The position numbers were made by a program, and so were the translations under genes. Of a stretch of DNA of 37,039 nt, positions 1 through 9,729 are shown piece after piece (positions within the stretch are counted from its first letter, which is position 1; each line of letters opens with the position of its first letter). The stretch is from Piscirickettsiaceae bacterium (GTDB lineage: Bacteria; Pseudomonadota; Gammaproteobacteria; Nitrosococcales; Methylophagaceae), in NCBI GenBank assembly GCA_013215775.1, contig JABSQO010000018.1, forward strand, positions 1 through 37,039, read 5' to 3'. The notes under the pieces are model-generated. The model was not told the origin of the DNA and did no database searches. It saw nothing but the letters and a program-made list of their open reading frames with translations.

Positions 1-14
1 TTTTATATTAAAAC

Positions 15-46
15 AGCTCATCTTCAGTAGAAGATGGGCTTTTTTT
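15..46 (+). terminator. Intrinsic terminator of a gene left of the window
   Basis: An 11-bp stem (arms 15-25 and 30-40, one G-T pair) closes on a 4-nt loop and runs into seven T at 40-46 on the plus strand. This is a textbook Rho-independent terminator. The gene it serves lies outside the window to the left. The A-rich side before the stem could give weaker termination in the other direction. Confidence 0.8.
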
Positions 47-477
47 ATGTCTGAAATCTAGCAATAAGACTGCTCGACCAGAGTAGGTCACTAAGTTATA
101 TGCTACCTACAAATTAATCCATTTATCAGGGGGATAATAATAGCCTGGTAGTTAGTTCAGCACCTAAAGCAGACTTGTTATCTGCTGATTTTTTTACATA
201 TTAAATAACAAATAAATCTATAAACTCATGTACAGAAACTGTACGTACTTTCAAAAATATTTGTACTGCGTTGGCAATAGACCATTTTTCTGGATTCAAG
301 ATAATCATTAGACTAGGCCTCTAACCGGATACATTGCATGAAGTTAAACCAACAATTGCTGGAGCACGGTCAGGAAGCTGATGGTGATTGAGTATTTATA
401 CCGATAATAAATAACTGTCATGCGGCTATTAAATATGTCACTGTTAAGCCTAAATAAGCAACAATAGGCATGTGACA
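47..477. other. Gene-free leader region before ppsR
   Basis: About 430 bases carry no credible coding frame. The part from 47 to 167 has short pairing blocks (GACC/GGTC near 77-90 and GTAGGT/ACCTAC near 84-111) and ends at a strong terminator, so a small RNA is possible. From 196 to 477 the only clear structure is the 15-bp palindrome GTACAG-AAA-CTGTAC at 230-244, which could be an operator. The ppsR promoter must lie in this part, but I cannot assign -35 and -10 boxes with confidence. Confidence 0.4.
168..195 (+). terminator. Second intrinsic terminator in the leading noncoding region
   Basis: A perfect 6-bp stem, AGCAGA (168-173) and TCTGCT (181-186), has a 7-nt loop and is followed by GA and seven T. 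No ORF ends just before it, so it terminates either read-through from the first terminator or a short untranslated RNA encoded between 47 and 167. Confidence 0.65.
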
Positions 478-1338
478 ATGAATACACTTCACCCCATAAA
501 AGACAATGCCAAGCCTCGTACTATCTTCTTTGTGTCAGATGGTACAGGATTAACTTCCGAATCGTATGGTACGAGTTTATTAGCACAGTTTCCTGAGTTG
601 AAATTTTCAGCGGTGACATTATCTTTTGTTGATACTCAAGAAAAAGCGGCACGAGCCTGTAAGCAAATTAATGAAGCATATAGCCAATCAGCTATGCAAC
701 CCGTTGTCTTTAGCACGCTAGTGGGAGAAACTGCACAGGAAATTATTGAAAAAAGTGATGCCTGTGTCATTGATTTATTCCATACTTTTCTAGGACCACT
801 GGAACGTTGTTTCAGAATGGAATCAGCACATACACAGGGAAATAGTCGAACTGTTATGAATGATAAGAGTTATCGATTACGGCTTGATGCAATTGATTAT
901 GCTTTATCTCATGATGATGGTCTTCGACCCGATCAATATGATCAAGCGGATGTTATTTTGGTGGGAGTTTCACGCTGTGGAAAAACGCCAACCAGTCTTT
1001 ATTTAGCAATGAATTTCTCATTGAAAGTGAGTAATTATCCGTTGGTAGATGAAGACCTAAAATCTGAAAAACTATCGGATTATTTATTAAAATATAAAAA
1101 TAAATTAATAGGTTTAACCAGCAAACCTGTACCATTGAGTCGTATGAGACGCGAGCGTCGACCGGATAGTGATTATGCTTCATTAGATGTGTGTCAGCGT
1201 GAAATTAAAATAGCGAATGCATTGTTTGTACAAGCGGATCTCCCTGTAATGGATAGCACCGAAATGTCGATTGAAGAAATTGCCAGTAAAATTGTAAAAA
1301 CACTGGAGATCAGTCGAGAAAGAAGTGGATTTATTTAA
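478..1338 (+). CDS. ppsR: PEP synthase regulatory protein (bifunctional kinase/pyrophosphorylase, DUF299)
   Basis: This family switches PEP synthase on and off by ADP-dependent phosphorylation of a threonine next to the catalytic histidine and by Pi-dependent removal of that phosphate. Visible marks are the N-terminal block FFVSDGTGLTSE (about 17-28) and the P-loop-like GVSRCGKTPTS (about 163-173), the signature of the family. The length (286 aa) is normal. A GTG at 472 is in frame, but the AGG at 466-468 is only 3 nt from it and 9 nt from the ATG at 478, so I chose 478. An ATG at 470 is followed at once by a stop. The gene sits directly upstream of its target ppsA in the same direction, with a 56-nt gap, as is usual in gammaproteobacteria. 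Confidence 0.95.
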   Translation: MNTLHPIKDNAKPRTIFFVSDGTGLTSESYGTSLLAQFPELKFSAVTLSFVDTQEKAARACKQINEAYSQSAMQPVVFSTLVGETAQEIIEKSDACVIDLFHTFLGPLERCFRMESAHTQGNSRTVMNDKSYRLRLDAIDYALSHDDGLRPDQYDQADVILVGVSRCGKTPTSLYLAMNFSLKVSNYPLVDEDLKSEKLSDYLLKYKNKLIGLTSKPVPLSRMRRERRPDSDYASLDVCQREIKIANALFVQADLPVMDSTEMSIEEIASKIVKTLEISRERSGFI

Positions 1339-1394
1339 ATAGAATATGCAAGATTATTGTCTTGCACTGACATACTTTTGATGAGGTATAAAGA

Positions 1395-3776
1395 ATGACT
1401 GAGTACGTGATTCCATTAGATCAATTGACCATGCAAGACGTGGATAAAGTCGGTGGTAAGAATGCTTCTCTTGGAGAGATGTTACAAAATTTAATGCCAA
1501 TGGGAGTTTGCGTACCAAATGGTTTTGCTACAACGGCAGAGGCTTACCGTGAGTTTTTAGCCCAAAATGGATTGAAAGATAGGATTGCTAAAAGATTACA
1601 TGATTTAGATGTTGCTGATGTTGCTGCATTACAGGCAGCAGGAAGTGATATTCGCAGTTGGATTATGGAGGTTTCATTTCCTGTAGCAATGGAAGCAACG
1701 ATTGATCAAGCTTATATTCAATTAGAGCAAGACTATGGTGTTGAGGTAACGTGGGCAGTGCGATCTTCTGCAACAGCAGAGGACCTACCGGATGCCTCTT
1801 TTGCTGGACAACAAGAAACATTCTTAAATGTGTCAGGTCTGAGCAATATCAAACAATCTATTCGTGCCGTGTATGCATCGCTATTTAATGATCGTGCTAT
1901 TGCGTATCGAGAGCATCAGGGATTTGATCATAACGAAGTAGCCTTGTCAGCTAGTATTCAGAAGATGGTACGTTCTGATATTGGTAGCGCTGGCGTTGTC
2001 TTCACCTTAGATACAGAAAGTGGATTTCGTGATGTCATATTTATTACTGGTAGCTATGGCTTAGGTGAAATGGTGGTACAAGGTGCAGTCAACCCAGATG
2101 AATTTTATGTCTATAAGAACACGTTAAGAGCTGGACGAGCTGCCGTACTACAGCGAAATTTAGGGCAAAAAGCGATTAAAATGGTTTATTCTGGTGACGC
2201 AAATCAGCCAGTTAAAACAGAAGCCGTATCAGCTAATGATCGACTACATTTTTGCATCAATGATAAGGAAATTCAGACACTGGCAGAAATGGCTTTAGCA
2301 ATTGAAGAGCATTATCAACGACCCATGGATATTGAATGGGCCAAAGATGGAATAGATGGCAAGATTTATATTGTGCAGGCGCGACCTGAAACGGTTCAAA
2401 GTAGACAGAAAAATGTTGTTGAAAGATATTCAATTAAACAAACAAGTCAGATACTAGCAGAAGGAAGATCGATAGGGCATAGGATTGGTAAAGGAAAAAT
2501 CCGTCTTTTGAATAACCTTAATCAAATGGATACCTTTCAAGAAGGCGATGTATTGCTGACAGACATGACTGATCCCGATTGGGAACCTATTATGAAAATA
2601 GCAGGCGCTATTGTGACCAATCGAGGTGGAAGAACTTGTCATGCAGCGATTATCGCTAGAGAATTAGGAATACCTGCAGTGGTGGGTTGTGGCGATGCAA
2701 CAGAAAAATTAGTGGAAGGAGAGGAAGTAACAGTATCTTGTGCACAAGGTGATACCGGTTATGTCTATGCTGGATTATTGGATTATGAGCACACGATTGA
2801 CAGTTTAGATAATCTGCCAGAACCTCCAGTGAAGATCATGATGAATGTAGGGAATCCTGATCGTGCATTCAGCTTCGCTCAAATACCTCATAATGGTGTG
2901 GGTCTGACTCGGTTAGAATTTATTATTAACAATATGGTCGGTATCCATCCAAAAGCATTGATGGCGGCAGATAAGATGAGTGATGAGGTACAACAGATCA
3001 TTCATGAAAAAACGACAGCCTATGCTGATCCAATAGAGTATTACGTCAGTCGCATTGCAGAAGGCGTGTCTACTATTGCAGCAGCATTTTATCCTGAACC
3101 TGTTATTGTGCGATTATCAGATTTTAAATCTAATGAATATGCCAACTTAGTCGGTGGTAGACAATTTGAACCCGACGAAGAAAATCCCATGATTGGTTAT
3201 CGTGGAGCATCCCGTTACCTATCTGCTGAATTTCGAGAATGTTTTGAGCTAGAATGCCGAGCAATGAAGCGAGTACGGAATGAGATGGGTTTAACTAACG
3301 TAGAGCTTATGATTCCCTTTATTCGTACACTAGGTGAAGCCGAAGGTGTGATTGAACTCCTGAAAGAAAATGGTCTGGAACGAGGTGAAAATGGCTTACG
3401 TTTAATTATGATGTGTGAGTTACCATCCAATGCAATATTAGCAAGTCAATTTTTAGAATTCTTTGATGGTTTTTCTATCGGATCTAACGATATGACACAG
3501 CTTACATTAGGTTTAGATCGTGATTCGGCTTTAGTTGCTGATTTATTTGATGAGCGTGATCCTGCAGTATTAAAAATGTTAGAAATGGCCATTTCAGCGT
3601 GCCATGCTGCAGGAAAATATGTTGGTATTTGTGGTCAAGGGCCATCAGATCACCCGGAATTTGCACGATGGTTAGTGAAACAAGGCATCAGTAGTATTTC
3701 ATTAAACCCTGATACTGTAGTAGCAACATGGCAGGATTTGGCCAACGAAGATGTAGCAAAAGAAGTGAAGGTCTAA
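1395..3776 (+). CDS. ppsA: Phosphoenolpyruvate synthase
   Basis: This cytoplasmic gluconeogenic enzyme makes PEP, AMP and phosphate from pyruvate and ATP. It shows the N-terminal ATP-grasp domain (roughly 1-340), the swivelling phosphohistidine domain with [12 protein letters not shown] (catalytic His416), and a C-terminal PEP/pyruvate barrel ending in [11 protein letters not shown] with the catalytic Cys746. At 793 aa it matches the usual length of about 790. The threonine target of PpsR is the residue of the TCH motif two before His416. A GAGGT ribosome site sits about 9 nt before the ATG. The stop at 3776 is one base from the end of the convergent hpnC, leaving no room for a separate terminator. 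In a C1- or organic-acid-using cell this enzyme feeds sugar synthesis. Confidence 0.98.
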   Translation: MTEYVIPLDQLTMQDVDKVGGKNASLGEMLQNLMPMGVCVPNGFATTAEAYREFLAQNGLKDRIAKRLHDLDVADVAALQAAGSDIRSWIMEVSFPVAMEATIDQAYIQLEQDYGVEVTWAVRSSATAEDLPDASFAGQQETFLNVSGLSNIKQSIRAVYASLFNDRAIAYREHQGFDHNEVALSASIQKMVRSDIGSAGVVFTLDTESGFRDVIFITGSYGLGEMVVQGAVNPDEFYVYKNTLRAGRAAVLQRNLGQKAIKMVYSGDANQPVKTEAVSANDRLHFCINDKEIQTLAEMALAIEEHYQRPMDIEWAKDGIDGKIYIVQARPETVQSRQKNVVERYSIKQTSQILAEGRSIGHRIGKGKIRLLNNLNQMDTFQEGDVLLTDMTDPDWEPIMKIAGAIVTNRGGRTCHAAIIARELGIPAVVGCGDATEKLVEGEEVTVSCAQGDTGYVYAGLLDYEHTIDSLDNLPEPPVKIMMNVGNPDRAFSFAQIPHNGVGLTRLEFIINNMVGIHPKALMAADKMSDEVQQIIHEKTTAYADPIEYYVSRIAEGVSTIAAAFYPEPVIVRLSDFKSNEYANLVGGRQFEPDEENPMIGYRGASRYLSAEFRECFELECRAMKRVRNEMGLTNVELMIPFIRTLGEAEGVIELLKENGLERGENGLRLIMMCELPSNAILASQFLEFFDGFSIGSNDMTQLTLGLDRDSALVADLFDERDPAVLKMLEMAISACHAAGKYVGICGQGPSDHPEFARWLVKQGISSISLNPDTVVATWQDLANEDVAKEVKV

Positions 3777-3777
3777 G

Positions 3778-4689
3778 TTAACCGATTTTTGATTTTAATA
3801 ATTGGTCGGCAGATCGGCGATACCAATTCTTAGATGCACTTACGATTATTATCTTTATCATTAACCACCGACTTAATCTCGGTCTTACTAACAAGCCCGA
3901 ATCTTGTTGTTGTTTTAATAATGCTAATGTTTGGATGCCACCCAGAGTCATTGCTCTGATTTCCCATCCCATTCTTCCTGAGAGTTGGTCGCCTAAACGA
4001 TGGCCAAAAGCCATAATCTGTTCAGTACGTTGGTATAGGCTACGAATTAAAGGGGCAATTTTATGGCTATTAGCTTGCACTAAGTCCGATTCTTTTAATC
4101 CGGCAGCAGTCAATTCATCTTGTGGAATATAGATACGATCTTGCTCAGTGTAGTCCTGCATAATATCTTGATAGAAGTTAATCAACTGGAGAGCGGTACA
4201 AATAGCATCAGATTGCTGTAACTGCTGCTGTGTTGGTGTGCCGTTAAGATAGAGTAATAAGCGCCCAACAGGGTTAGCAGAGCGTTGGCAATAATCGAGT
4301 ACTTCATCAAAATTAAGATAACGATTTTTAACGACATCTTGTTTAAAAGCTGACAGAAGGTCTTCAAACAAAACTATTGGCAGTGCATGTTGCTGAATGA
4401 CATCCGCAAGTGCAATAAAAATAGGATCACTTCCCTGAAAATCATGAGCAGAAATTTGTTGTAGAGCTCGGCTATAAGTATCTAACTGTTGTAAGCGGGT
4501 ACCTTGTGTGGCATCACCTTCATCGGCAAAGTCATCAGCCGTTCGGGCAAAGGCGTAGATAACACTAATAGACCGCCTTAATCGTTTAGGTAATAGAATC
4601 GAAGCAACAGGGAAATTTTCGTAATGACTTTGTGTTAGTTGTTGGCAGAAGTCATACGCTTGTTTTAGTTGAGCATCATTTGTCTTCAC
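3778..4689 (-). CDS. hpnC: Squalene/phytoene synthase family protein, HpnC type
   Basis: The protein resembles HpnC, which in the bacterial three-enzyme route turns presqualene diphosphate into hydroxysqualene (HpnD makes presqualene diphosphate and HpnE reduces hydroxysqualene to squalene). The first aspartate-rich motif DDFADE is at 52-57 and the second, NFYQDIMQDY, at 171-180, both needed for Mg-diphosphate binding. The N-terminal SHYENFPVAS...LPKRLRR pattern is typical of HpnC. The length of 303 aa is normal. hpnD and hpnE are not in this window, so they would have to be elsewhere; the product could feed hopanoids or C30 carotenoids. The gene start overlaps the end of rmuC by 14 nt, placing it last in a five-gene minus-strand run. 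Confidence 0.85.
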   Translation of the reverse strand: MKTNDAQLKQAYDFCQQLTQSHYENFPVASILLPKRLRRSISVIYAFARTADDFADEGDATQGTRLQQLDTYSRALQQISAHDFQGSDPIFIALADVIQQHALPIVLFEDLLSAFKQDVVKNRYLNFDEVLDYCQRSANPVGRLLLYLNGTPTQQQLQQSDAICTALQLINFYQDIMQDYTEQDRIYIPQDELTAAGLKESDLVQANSHKIAPLIRSLYQRTEQIMAFGHRLGDQLSGRMGWEIRAMTLGGIQTLALLKQQQDSGLLVRPRLSRWLMIKIIIVSASKNWYRRSADQLLKSKIG

Positions 4690-5968
4690 GTTGGTCCTGC
4701 ACTTCTCGGACTTGTTTTTCTATCGGTTGTAATTCAACCAAGTCGGTTTTAGCGCGTATGCCCATCTCAACAAATTTACGTCCACTAGGCATCACATTTC
4801 GTTCAAGTGAGCCGACTGAACTATTAAAATGTTCAACACTGCTATTAAGACTTTTTCCTAATTTTTCTAGGTGGGCAGTAAAGGTTACTAAGCGTTTGTA
4901 TAAGGATTCGCCTAATTCTCGTATTTCGATCGCATTTTCAGCTAATGCTTGCTGTTTCCAACCGTAGGATACCGCCTTTAATAGGGCGATAAAATTAGTG
5001 GGGGTCGCTAAGATAATATTTTGGCTCATGCTATCTTCAAGTAAAGTGCTGTCAATTTCTAAAGCCGCAGATAAGAATTGTTCACCGGGAATAAAGAGTA
5101 CGACAAATTCAGGAGATTGGGTATATTCTGACCAATAGTTTTTAGCCGATAATTCTCTGACACGACTACGGATTATTTGAGCATGGCGCTTGAGTTCTAG
5201 TGTACGAGTGGCATCATCTTTGGCCTGCATGGCCGACAAATACGCATCGAGAGGTGTTTTTGCATCAACAATAATTTCACGGTTTTCAGGTAGTCGCACG
5301 ATCATATCTGGGCGAATAGCACCGGTTTCAGTTTTGGTATGTGTTTGTTCAAAAAAATCACAATGTGCCACCATCCCACTGAGTTCAGCAATACGACGAA
5401 GGGTCATTTCACCCCATTGCCCCCGAACTTCTGGTCGGCGGAGTGCTTGAACAAGATTGTGAGTTTCTTCCTGCAATGATTGTTGGCTTTTAGCCATGTG
5501 TTCAATAGTCGTTCGCAGACTACCGTAAGTTTCCTTGCGGTCTTTTTCTATCTCACGGATTTGCTTGCTAGTTTGATGCAAAGCATCATTAATAGGTTTG
5601 AGTAGTTGTTCAATTGCTTTTTCTTTGGTTCCTAACTCTGCTTTGGCTTCACTTTGGAAACGTTTTAGATTCTCTTCAGCAAGTTTAAGAAAGCTTGCGT
5701 TATTACGCGTTAATGCTTCGTCAGAAAGTTGATTAAAGGTATTCGCAAGTTGGGTACGAGTTTGCTCTAATATCTTATCGAGTTGTGAACTTGCCTGTCT
5801 TTCTAATGTTAATGTCAAAGATAATTCAGTGTTTTCTGATTCAAGTTGTCTGAGTTTGTAACCACGAATAAAAAACACGATGATCGCACCGACAAAGAAA
5901 CTAAGGGCTAATAATATGAGTAAGCCATTTTCTTGTTGAGAAAGTTGAATAATAAACTCTAAATCCAT
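4676..5968 (-). CDS. rmuC: DNA recombination protein RmuC
   Basis: RmuC family proteins limit inversion at short repeats and carry a predicted endonuclease-like core. The sequence has an N-terminal membrane anchor (about 15-35, ending FFIRG), a long coiled coil (about 37-180), then the RmuC core with RRPEVRGQWGEMTLRRIAEL (about 177-196) and the IIVDAKTPLDAYL block typical of the family. The 430-aa length is normal. It overlaps gph/mupP upstream by 10 nt and hpnC downstream by 14 nt, so it is translated within the same transcript. No functional tie to its neighbours is evident. Confidence 0.95.
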   Translation of the reverse strand: MDLEFIIQLSQQENGLLILLALSFFVGAIIVFFIRGYKLRQLESENTELSLTLTLERQASSQLDKILEQTRTQLANTFNQLSDEALTRNNASFLKLAEENLKRFQSEAKAELGTKEKAIEQLLKPINDALHQTSKQIREIEKDRKETYGSLRTTIEHMAKSQQSLQEETHNLVQALRRPEVRGQWGEMTLRRIAELSGMVAHCDFFEQTHTKTETGAIRPDMIVRLPENREIIVDAKTPLDAYLSAMQAKDDATRTLELKRHAQIIRSRVRELSAKNYWSEYTQSPEFVVLFIPGEQFLSAALEIDSTLLEDSMSQNIILATPTNFIALLKAVSYGWKQQALAENAIEIRELGESLYKRLVTFTAHLEKLGKSLNSSVEHFNSSVGSLERNVMPSGRKFVEMGIRAKTDLVELQPIEKQVREVQDQREDK

Positions 5969-6612
5969 TGCAAAATATCATGTGGGTGGTTAATTGAGCC
6001 ATCAGCCTGCCAGTCTTCAGGGTGATCTTGCTTGCCTAAATAGCCGTACAGGGCTGTAATTGTTCTCATATTAGCATTTTTCCCCGCTTCAATATCTCGC
6101 GCCGCATCACCAATATATAAGCAGTTTTCAGGTGATTGTTTGATCAGTTTGCAAGCATGAAGCATTGGGGCGGGATGTGGTTTTGTAAAAGGTGTGGTAT
6201 CCGCACTAACAATACATGCTGTACGCTGCGTGAGATTTAAAGCATCTAATAGTGGTTCAGTGAGAAATGCTGGTTTATTAGTGACTATTCCCCAAGTAAT
6301 ATTTGCTTGTTCTAATGCTGTAATAACATCTTCCATGCCATCAAATAATTTTGTTTCGCGAGCGATATTCTGTTGATAAATCTGTAAGAAACGTTTTTGC
6401 AGAGAGGGGTAGTCTTGGTGATCGGTTGTAATACCAAATCCTAAAGCTAATAGTCCTGCACTGCCATGGCTGGAAACTGGACGAATGTCGCCGTAGGGTA
6501 GAGTCTCTAGTCCTTCTTGTTGCAAAAGAGTATTTAATGCAAAAGCAAGATCAGGTGCAGTATCGACCAGCGTGCCATCAAGATCAAAAAGTATTGCAGA
6601 GAATGGCTGCAT
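5959..6612 (-). CDS. mupP: HAD phosphatase, likely N-acetylmuramic acid 6-phosphate phosphatase MupP (or phosphoglycolate phosphatase)
   Basis: This is a HAD-superfamily phosphatase: FDLDGT with nucleophile Asp10 and acid Asp12, motif II Thr111, motif III Lys144, and motif IV GDAARD with Asp169 and Asp173. By similarity alone it would be called Gph. Its place next to ubiG, the MTA deaminase gene and mtnA copies the Pseudomonas aeruginosa order PA3172-PA3171-PA3170-PA3169, where PA3172 is MupP, the MurNAc-6-P phosphatase of peptidoglycan recycling. The RPVSSHGSAG block at about 44-53 also suits that subgroup. The start ATG overlaps the ubiG stop (TAATG). The substrate assignment rests on synteny, so I hold it at moderate confidence. 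Confidence 0.8.
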   Translation of the reverse strand: MQPFSAILFDLDGTLVDTAPDLAFALNTLLQQEGLETLPYGDIRPVSSHGSAGLLALGFGITTDHQDYPSLQKRFLQIYQQNIARETKLFDGMEDVITALEQANITWGIVTNKPAFLTEPLLDALNLTQRTACIVSADTTPFTKPHPAPMLHACKLIKQSPENCLYIGDAARDIEAGKNANMRTITALYGYLGKQDHPEDWQADGSINHPHDILQWI

Positions 6613-7325
6613 TAATCCGTAGCTCTTCGACAGTGCATTAGATAGTTTACTTTGACATCATCAGTTAGTTTGAAGGTTTTACTTAAAGGGTTATAACTCA
6701 TACCGGTGATATCGCAGACATCCAATCCTGCTTGTCGACACCAGTTTGCTAGTTCTGAGGGACGAATAAATCGCTTGTAATCATGAGTCCCCTTAGGAAG
6801 TATATTCATGATGTATTCAGCACCAAGTACGGCAACTAAATAGGCTTTTGGATGACGATTTAAAGTTGAAAAGAAAAGATCACCGCCGGGTTTAACAAGC
6901 TGTGCACAGGCAGTGATCACTGAGGCTGGATCCGGCACGTGCTCCAACATTTCCATACAAGTGACAGCATCATATTGTTCAGCAGATTGTTGAGCCTTTT
7001 CTTCGGCAGTTATCTGCTGATAATCAATAGTGAGCGAGGATTCCAAAGCATGTAACTTGGCAATATCAAGGGGCATTTTCCCCATATCAATACCCGTGAC
7101 ATAAGCACCAGATTTTGCCAATGCTTCTGATAATATGCCACCACCACAGCCGACATCAATAACGTGTTGTTCATCAAGATTACAGCGATCCTGAATATAG
7201 GATAAGCGTAAGGGATTGAGTTCATGTAATGGTTTGGATTCGCCTTCAGGATCCCACCAACTCGAGGCTAATGCTTCGAATTTAGCGACTTCTGCTGGAT
7301 CGACATTAGCATGTGTAGTCGTCAT
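6612..7325 (-). CDS. ubiG: Ubiquinone biosynthesis O-methyltransferase UbiG
   Basis: UbiG carries out both O-methylations of the ubiquinone head group using SAM. The SAM-binding motif I, DVGCGGG, is at 57-63, followed by the acidic end of strand 2 (VTGID); the [13 protein letters not shown] motif and the [12 protein letters not shown] block are diagnostic of UbiG. The 237-aa length is normal. Translation is coupled on both sides: a 4-nt ATGA overlap with the deaminase upstream and a 1-nt overlap with mupP downstream. Ubiquinone is the likely electron acceptor for the sulfide:quinone oxidoreductase encoded elsewhere in the window. Confidence 0.96.
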   Translation of the reverse strand: MTTTHANVDPAEVAKFEALASSWWDPEGESKPLHELNPLRLSYIQDRCNLDEQHVIDVGCGGGILSEALAKSGAYVTGIDMGKMPLDIAKLHALESSLTIDYQQITAEEKAQQSAEQYDAVTCMEMLEHVPDPASVITACAQLVKPGGDLFFSTLNRHPKAYLVAVLGAEYIMNILPKGTHDYKRFIRPSELANWCRQAGLDVCDITGMSYNPLSKTFKLTDDVKVNYLMHCRRATD

Positions 7326-8644
7326 GTATCTTCATACCTTATCTTTTCTACCCATTGCTGAGTATTTTGGATTATTTTATCTTGATTCATTGTGGTGAGT
7401 TGGCGATCTTTTAATAATTGCTTGCCATCAACCCAAACATCGGTGACCTTATCACGACCAGTGGCATAAACCAGTTGGGATATGACGTCATAACAAGGTT
7501 GGCTTTCAATATCACCAAAATCAACAGCAATCATATCAGCTATCTTTCCTACTTCTAGTGAGCCAGTTGTTCCATCTATTCCTAGAGATTTTGCGGCATT
7601 AATTGTGGCCATCTCTAAGGCGGTACAGGCTGGGATTGCACTGGCATCTTGAGATACGGCTTTGGCAAGGAGTGCGGCTTGCCGCATTTCAGCAAACATA
7701 TCCAAATCATTATTTGATGCGGCACTGTCAGTACCAATAGTGACATTAATGCCGTGGTTCTCTAATTTGGCAATAGGACAAAAACCACTGGCTAGTTTTA
7801 AGTTTGATTCTGGGCAATGTGCAATATGAACACCTGCTTCAGCACACCATTTGATTTCATCATCATTCAGTTGTGTCATATGCACAGCAATTAATCGAGG
7901 TGACAATAGGCCAAGATCTTTTAATCGTTCTAAAGGCCTAACACCATATTGTTCGATACTTTGTGATATTTCACCGGCCGTTTCATGGAGATGGAGATGG
8001 ATAGGGATATCCAATTCTTCGGCATTCATCATCACCGCTTTTAATGTGTCATCAGAGACAGTATAAGGTGCGTGAGGGGCGTAGGCGGTGGTGATGCGTG
8101 AGTGATGGCGATAATGGTCATGTAATTGCTGACCTTTGTGCAGATACTCTTCAACATTAGCCGCCCATGCACTTGGGAAATCAATGATAATCATGCCTAG
8201 ACTGGCACGAATGCCACTGCTATCCACTACTCGCGCAGTTGCTTCAGGGAAGAAATACATATCATTAAAACAAGTTGTGCCACCACGAATCATTTCAGCG
8301 ATGGCAAGTTCTGAACCTGCTTCGACGAAAGCATCACTAAGCCATTTCTTTTCCGCAGGCCAGATATGATCATTTAACCATGACATTAAGGGTAGATCAT
8401 CAGCAAGGCCACGTAATAATGACATAGCAGCATGGGTATGATTGTTGATTAATCCCGGCATCACACAATGTTGGTCAAAGTGATGTTCTGTTGTTGCGGT
8501 ATAAAGTTGTTTTGCCTGATCTTGAGGAATTAACGCTACAATATGACCTTCATTGATCACCACAGAATGATGTTCTAAAACGTGATGATTTTTATCAACG
8601 GGCACTACCCAGCGAGCATGTATGATCAGATCGACATTTTTCAT
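7322..8644 (-). CDS. mtaD: TRZ/ATZ family amidohydrolase, likely 5'-methylthioadenosine (MTA/SAH) deaminase
   Basis: This metal-dependent amidohydrolase of the chlorohydrolase group shows NHTHAAM (His69, His71), HLHLHE (His218), His255 in AVHMTQ and Asp306 in GTDSAAS, the full metal and catalytic set. Its neighbours ubiG, mupP and the divergent mtnA match the PA3170 locus, whose product deaminates MTA to methylthioinosine; that is the likely activity. A longer frame opens at 8806, but the family start is the ATG at 8644 (440 aa), since the extra 54 residues look unlike the family and would run into mtnA. It diverges from mtnA with only about 30 nt between starts, so the two genes' promoters must overlap each other's 5' coding region. 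Confidence 0.85.
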   Translation of the reverse strand: MKNVDLIIHARWVVPVDKNHHVLEHHSVVINEGHIVALIPQDQAKQLYTATTEHHFDQHCVMPGLINNHTHAAMSLLRGLADDLPLMSWLNDHIWPAEKKWLSDAFVEAGSELAIAEMIRGGTTCFNDMYFFPEATARVVDSSGIRASLGMIIIDFPSAWAANVEEYLHKGQQLHDHYRHHSRITTAYAPHAPYTVSDDTLKAVMMNAEELDIPIHLHLHETAGEISQSIEQYGVRPLERLKDLGLLSPRLIAVHMTQLNDDEIKWCAEAGVHIAHCPESNLKLASGFCPIAKLENHGINVTIGTDSAASNNDLDMFAEMRQAALLAKAVSQDASAIPACTALEMATINAAKSLGIDGTTGSLEVGKIADMIAVDFGDIESQPCYDVISQLVYATGRDKVTDVWVDGKQLLKDRQLTTMNQDKIIQNTQQWVEKIRYEDT

Positions 8645-8679
8645 AGCTAAGATTATACCGTCATATACAGGAGATGACA

Positions 8680-9726
8680 TTGGATAAAAACATTGATTCA
8701 ATTCAACCGATAATTTGGCGTGATAATGAGCTGTTATTGTTAGATCAGCGAGCTTTACCACATGAACAAATATGGCTGAAATATGATAACTCTGATGAGG
8801 TGGCAAACGCGATTACCGATATGGTTGTACGAGGTGCACCAGCGATTGGAATCACTGCGGCATATGGTGTTGTTTTAGCGGCAAGACAGGCATGGAATAG
8901 TGCTGGTAGCAATTGGAAGCAGGCAATATCTGCACCCTTGATTAAGTTAGCTTCTTCGCGTCCCACGGCAGTTAATTTACACTGGGCAATAGATCGTATG
9001 ACAATGTTATACGAGACTTTATCCGATACCGAATCACCTGAAGATAGGTTATTACAACAATCTCTTGCTATCCATGCCGAAGACATAGCCGCCAATCATA
9101 AGATGGGAGAATTGGGAGCTGCGTTATTAGAGAATAATAATACGGTATTAACTCATTGTAATGCTGGAGCATTAGCAACTGGAGGTTTTGGTACGGCACT
9201 GGGTGTGATTAGGCATGCTTATAGTGAGGGAAAAATAAAACATGTTTATGCTGATGAAACTCGACCATGGTTACAAGGAGCGAGATTAACCGCATGGGAG
9301 TTACAACAGGATAATATTCCAGTGACGTTACAGTGCGAAGGTGCCGCAGCAGCATTAATGGCTACAGGCAAGTTGGATTGGATCATTGTCGGAGCAGATC
9401 GTATTACGGCCAAGGGTGATGTTGCTAATAAAATCGGTACTTATATGTTAGCTGTTTTAGCACGTTATCATGGGGTAAGAATGATGGTGGTCGCACCGAC
9501 ATCGACTATAGATTGGCAATTACATAATGGTGCCGATATTCCAATTGAACAGCGATTAGAGCAAGAAGTTACGATGATTAATGGTCAACAGATTTCACCA
9601 TTTGGTGTGCCCGCATTGAATCCAGCATTTGATGTTACACCAGCAGAGTTAATTGATGCCATCGTGACAGAAGCAGGTGTAGTATTGTCGCCATCATTAG
9701 AAAATATGCTAAAAATAAAGGAGTAA
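8680..9726 (+). CDS. mtnA: S-methyl-5-thioribose-1-phosphate isomerase
   Basis: MtnA converts methylthioribose-1-P to methylthioribulose-1-P in methionine salvage. Marks are RGAPAIGITAAYG (about 53-65), HCNAGALATGGFGTALG with catalytic Cys162, and GADRIT with Asp242 (numbered from the ATG at 8674). The length near 350 aa is standard. Start choice: the only good ribosome site, CAGGAG at 8668-8673, abuts the ATG at 8674 with no spacer but lies 6 nt before an in-frame TTG at 8680, so TTG is the likelier start. With the divergent deaminase it suggests the MTA-deamination route, which needs a methylthioinosine phosphorylase from elsewhere. The next gene follows 3 nt after the stop. Confidence 0.95.
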   Translation: MDKNIDSIQPIIWRDNELLLLDQRALPHEQIWLKYDNSDEVANAITDMVVRGAPAIGITAAYGVVLAARQAWNSAGSNWKQAISAPLIKLASSRPTAVNLHWAIDRMTMLYETLSDTESPEDRLLQQSLAIHAEDIAANHKMGELGAALLENNNTVLTHCNAGALATGGFGTALGVIRHAYSEGKIKHVYADETRPWLQGARLTAWELQQDNIPVTLQCEGAAAALMATGKLDWIIVGADRITAKGDVANKIGTYMLAVLARYHGVRMMVVAPTSTIDWQLHNGADIPIEQRLEQEVTMINGQQISPFGVPALNPAFDVTPAELIDAIVTEAGVVLSPSLENMLKIKE

Positions 9727-9729
9727 AAG

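Noticed and set aside
230-244. LexA (SOS) box
   Set aside because: The palindrome GTACAG-AAA-CTGTAC has the wrong order and spacing for CTGT-N8-ACAG, and ppsR is not an SOS gene.
953-1183. Minus-strand ORF inside ppsR
   Set aside because: It is a shadow of a securely identified gene, has no recognisable domain and no ribosome site.
5190-5450. Plus-strand ORF inside rmuC
   Set aside because: Low-complexity, Ser/Arg-rich translation typical of an antisense frame; rmuC itself is intact.
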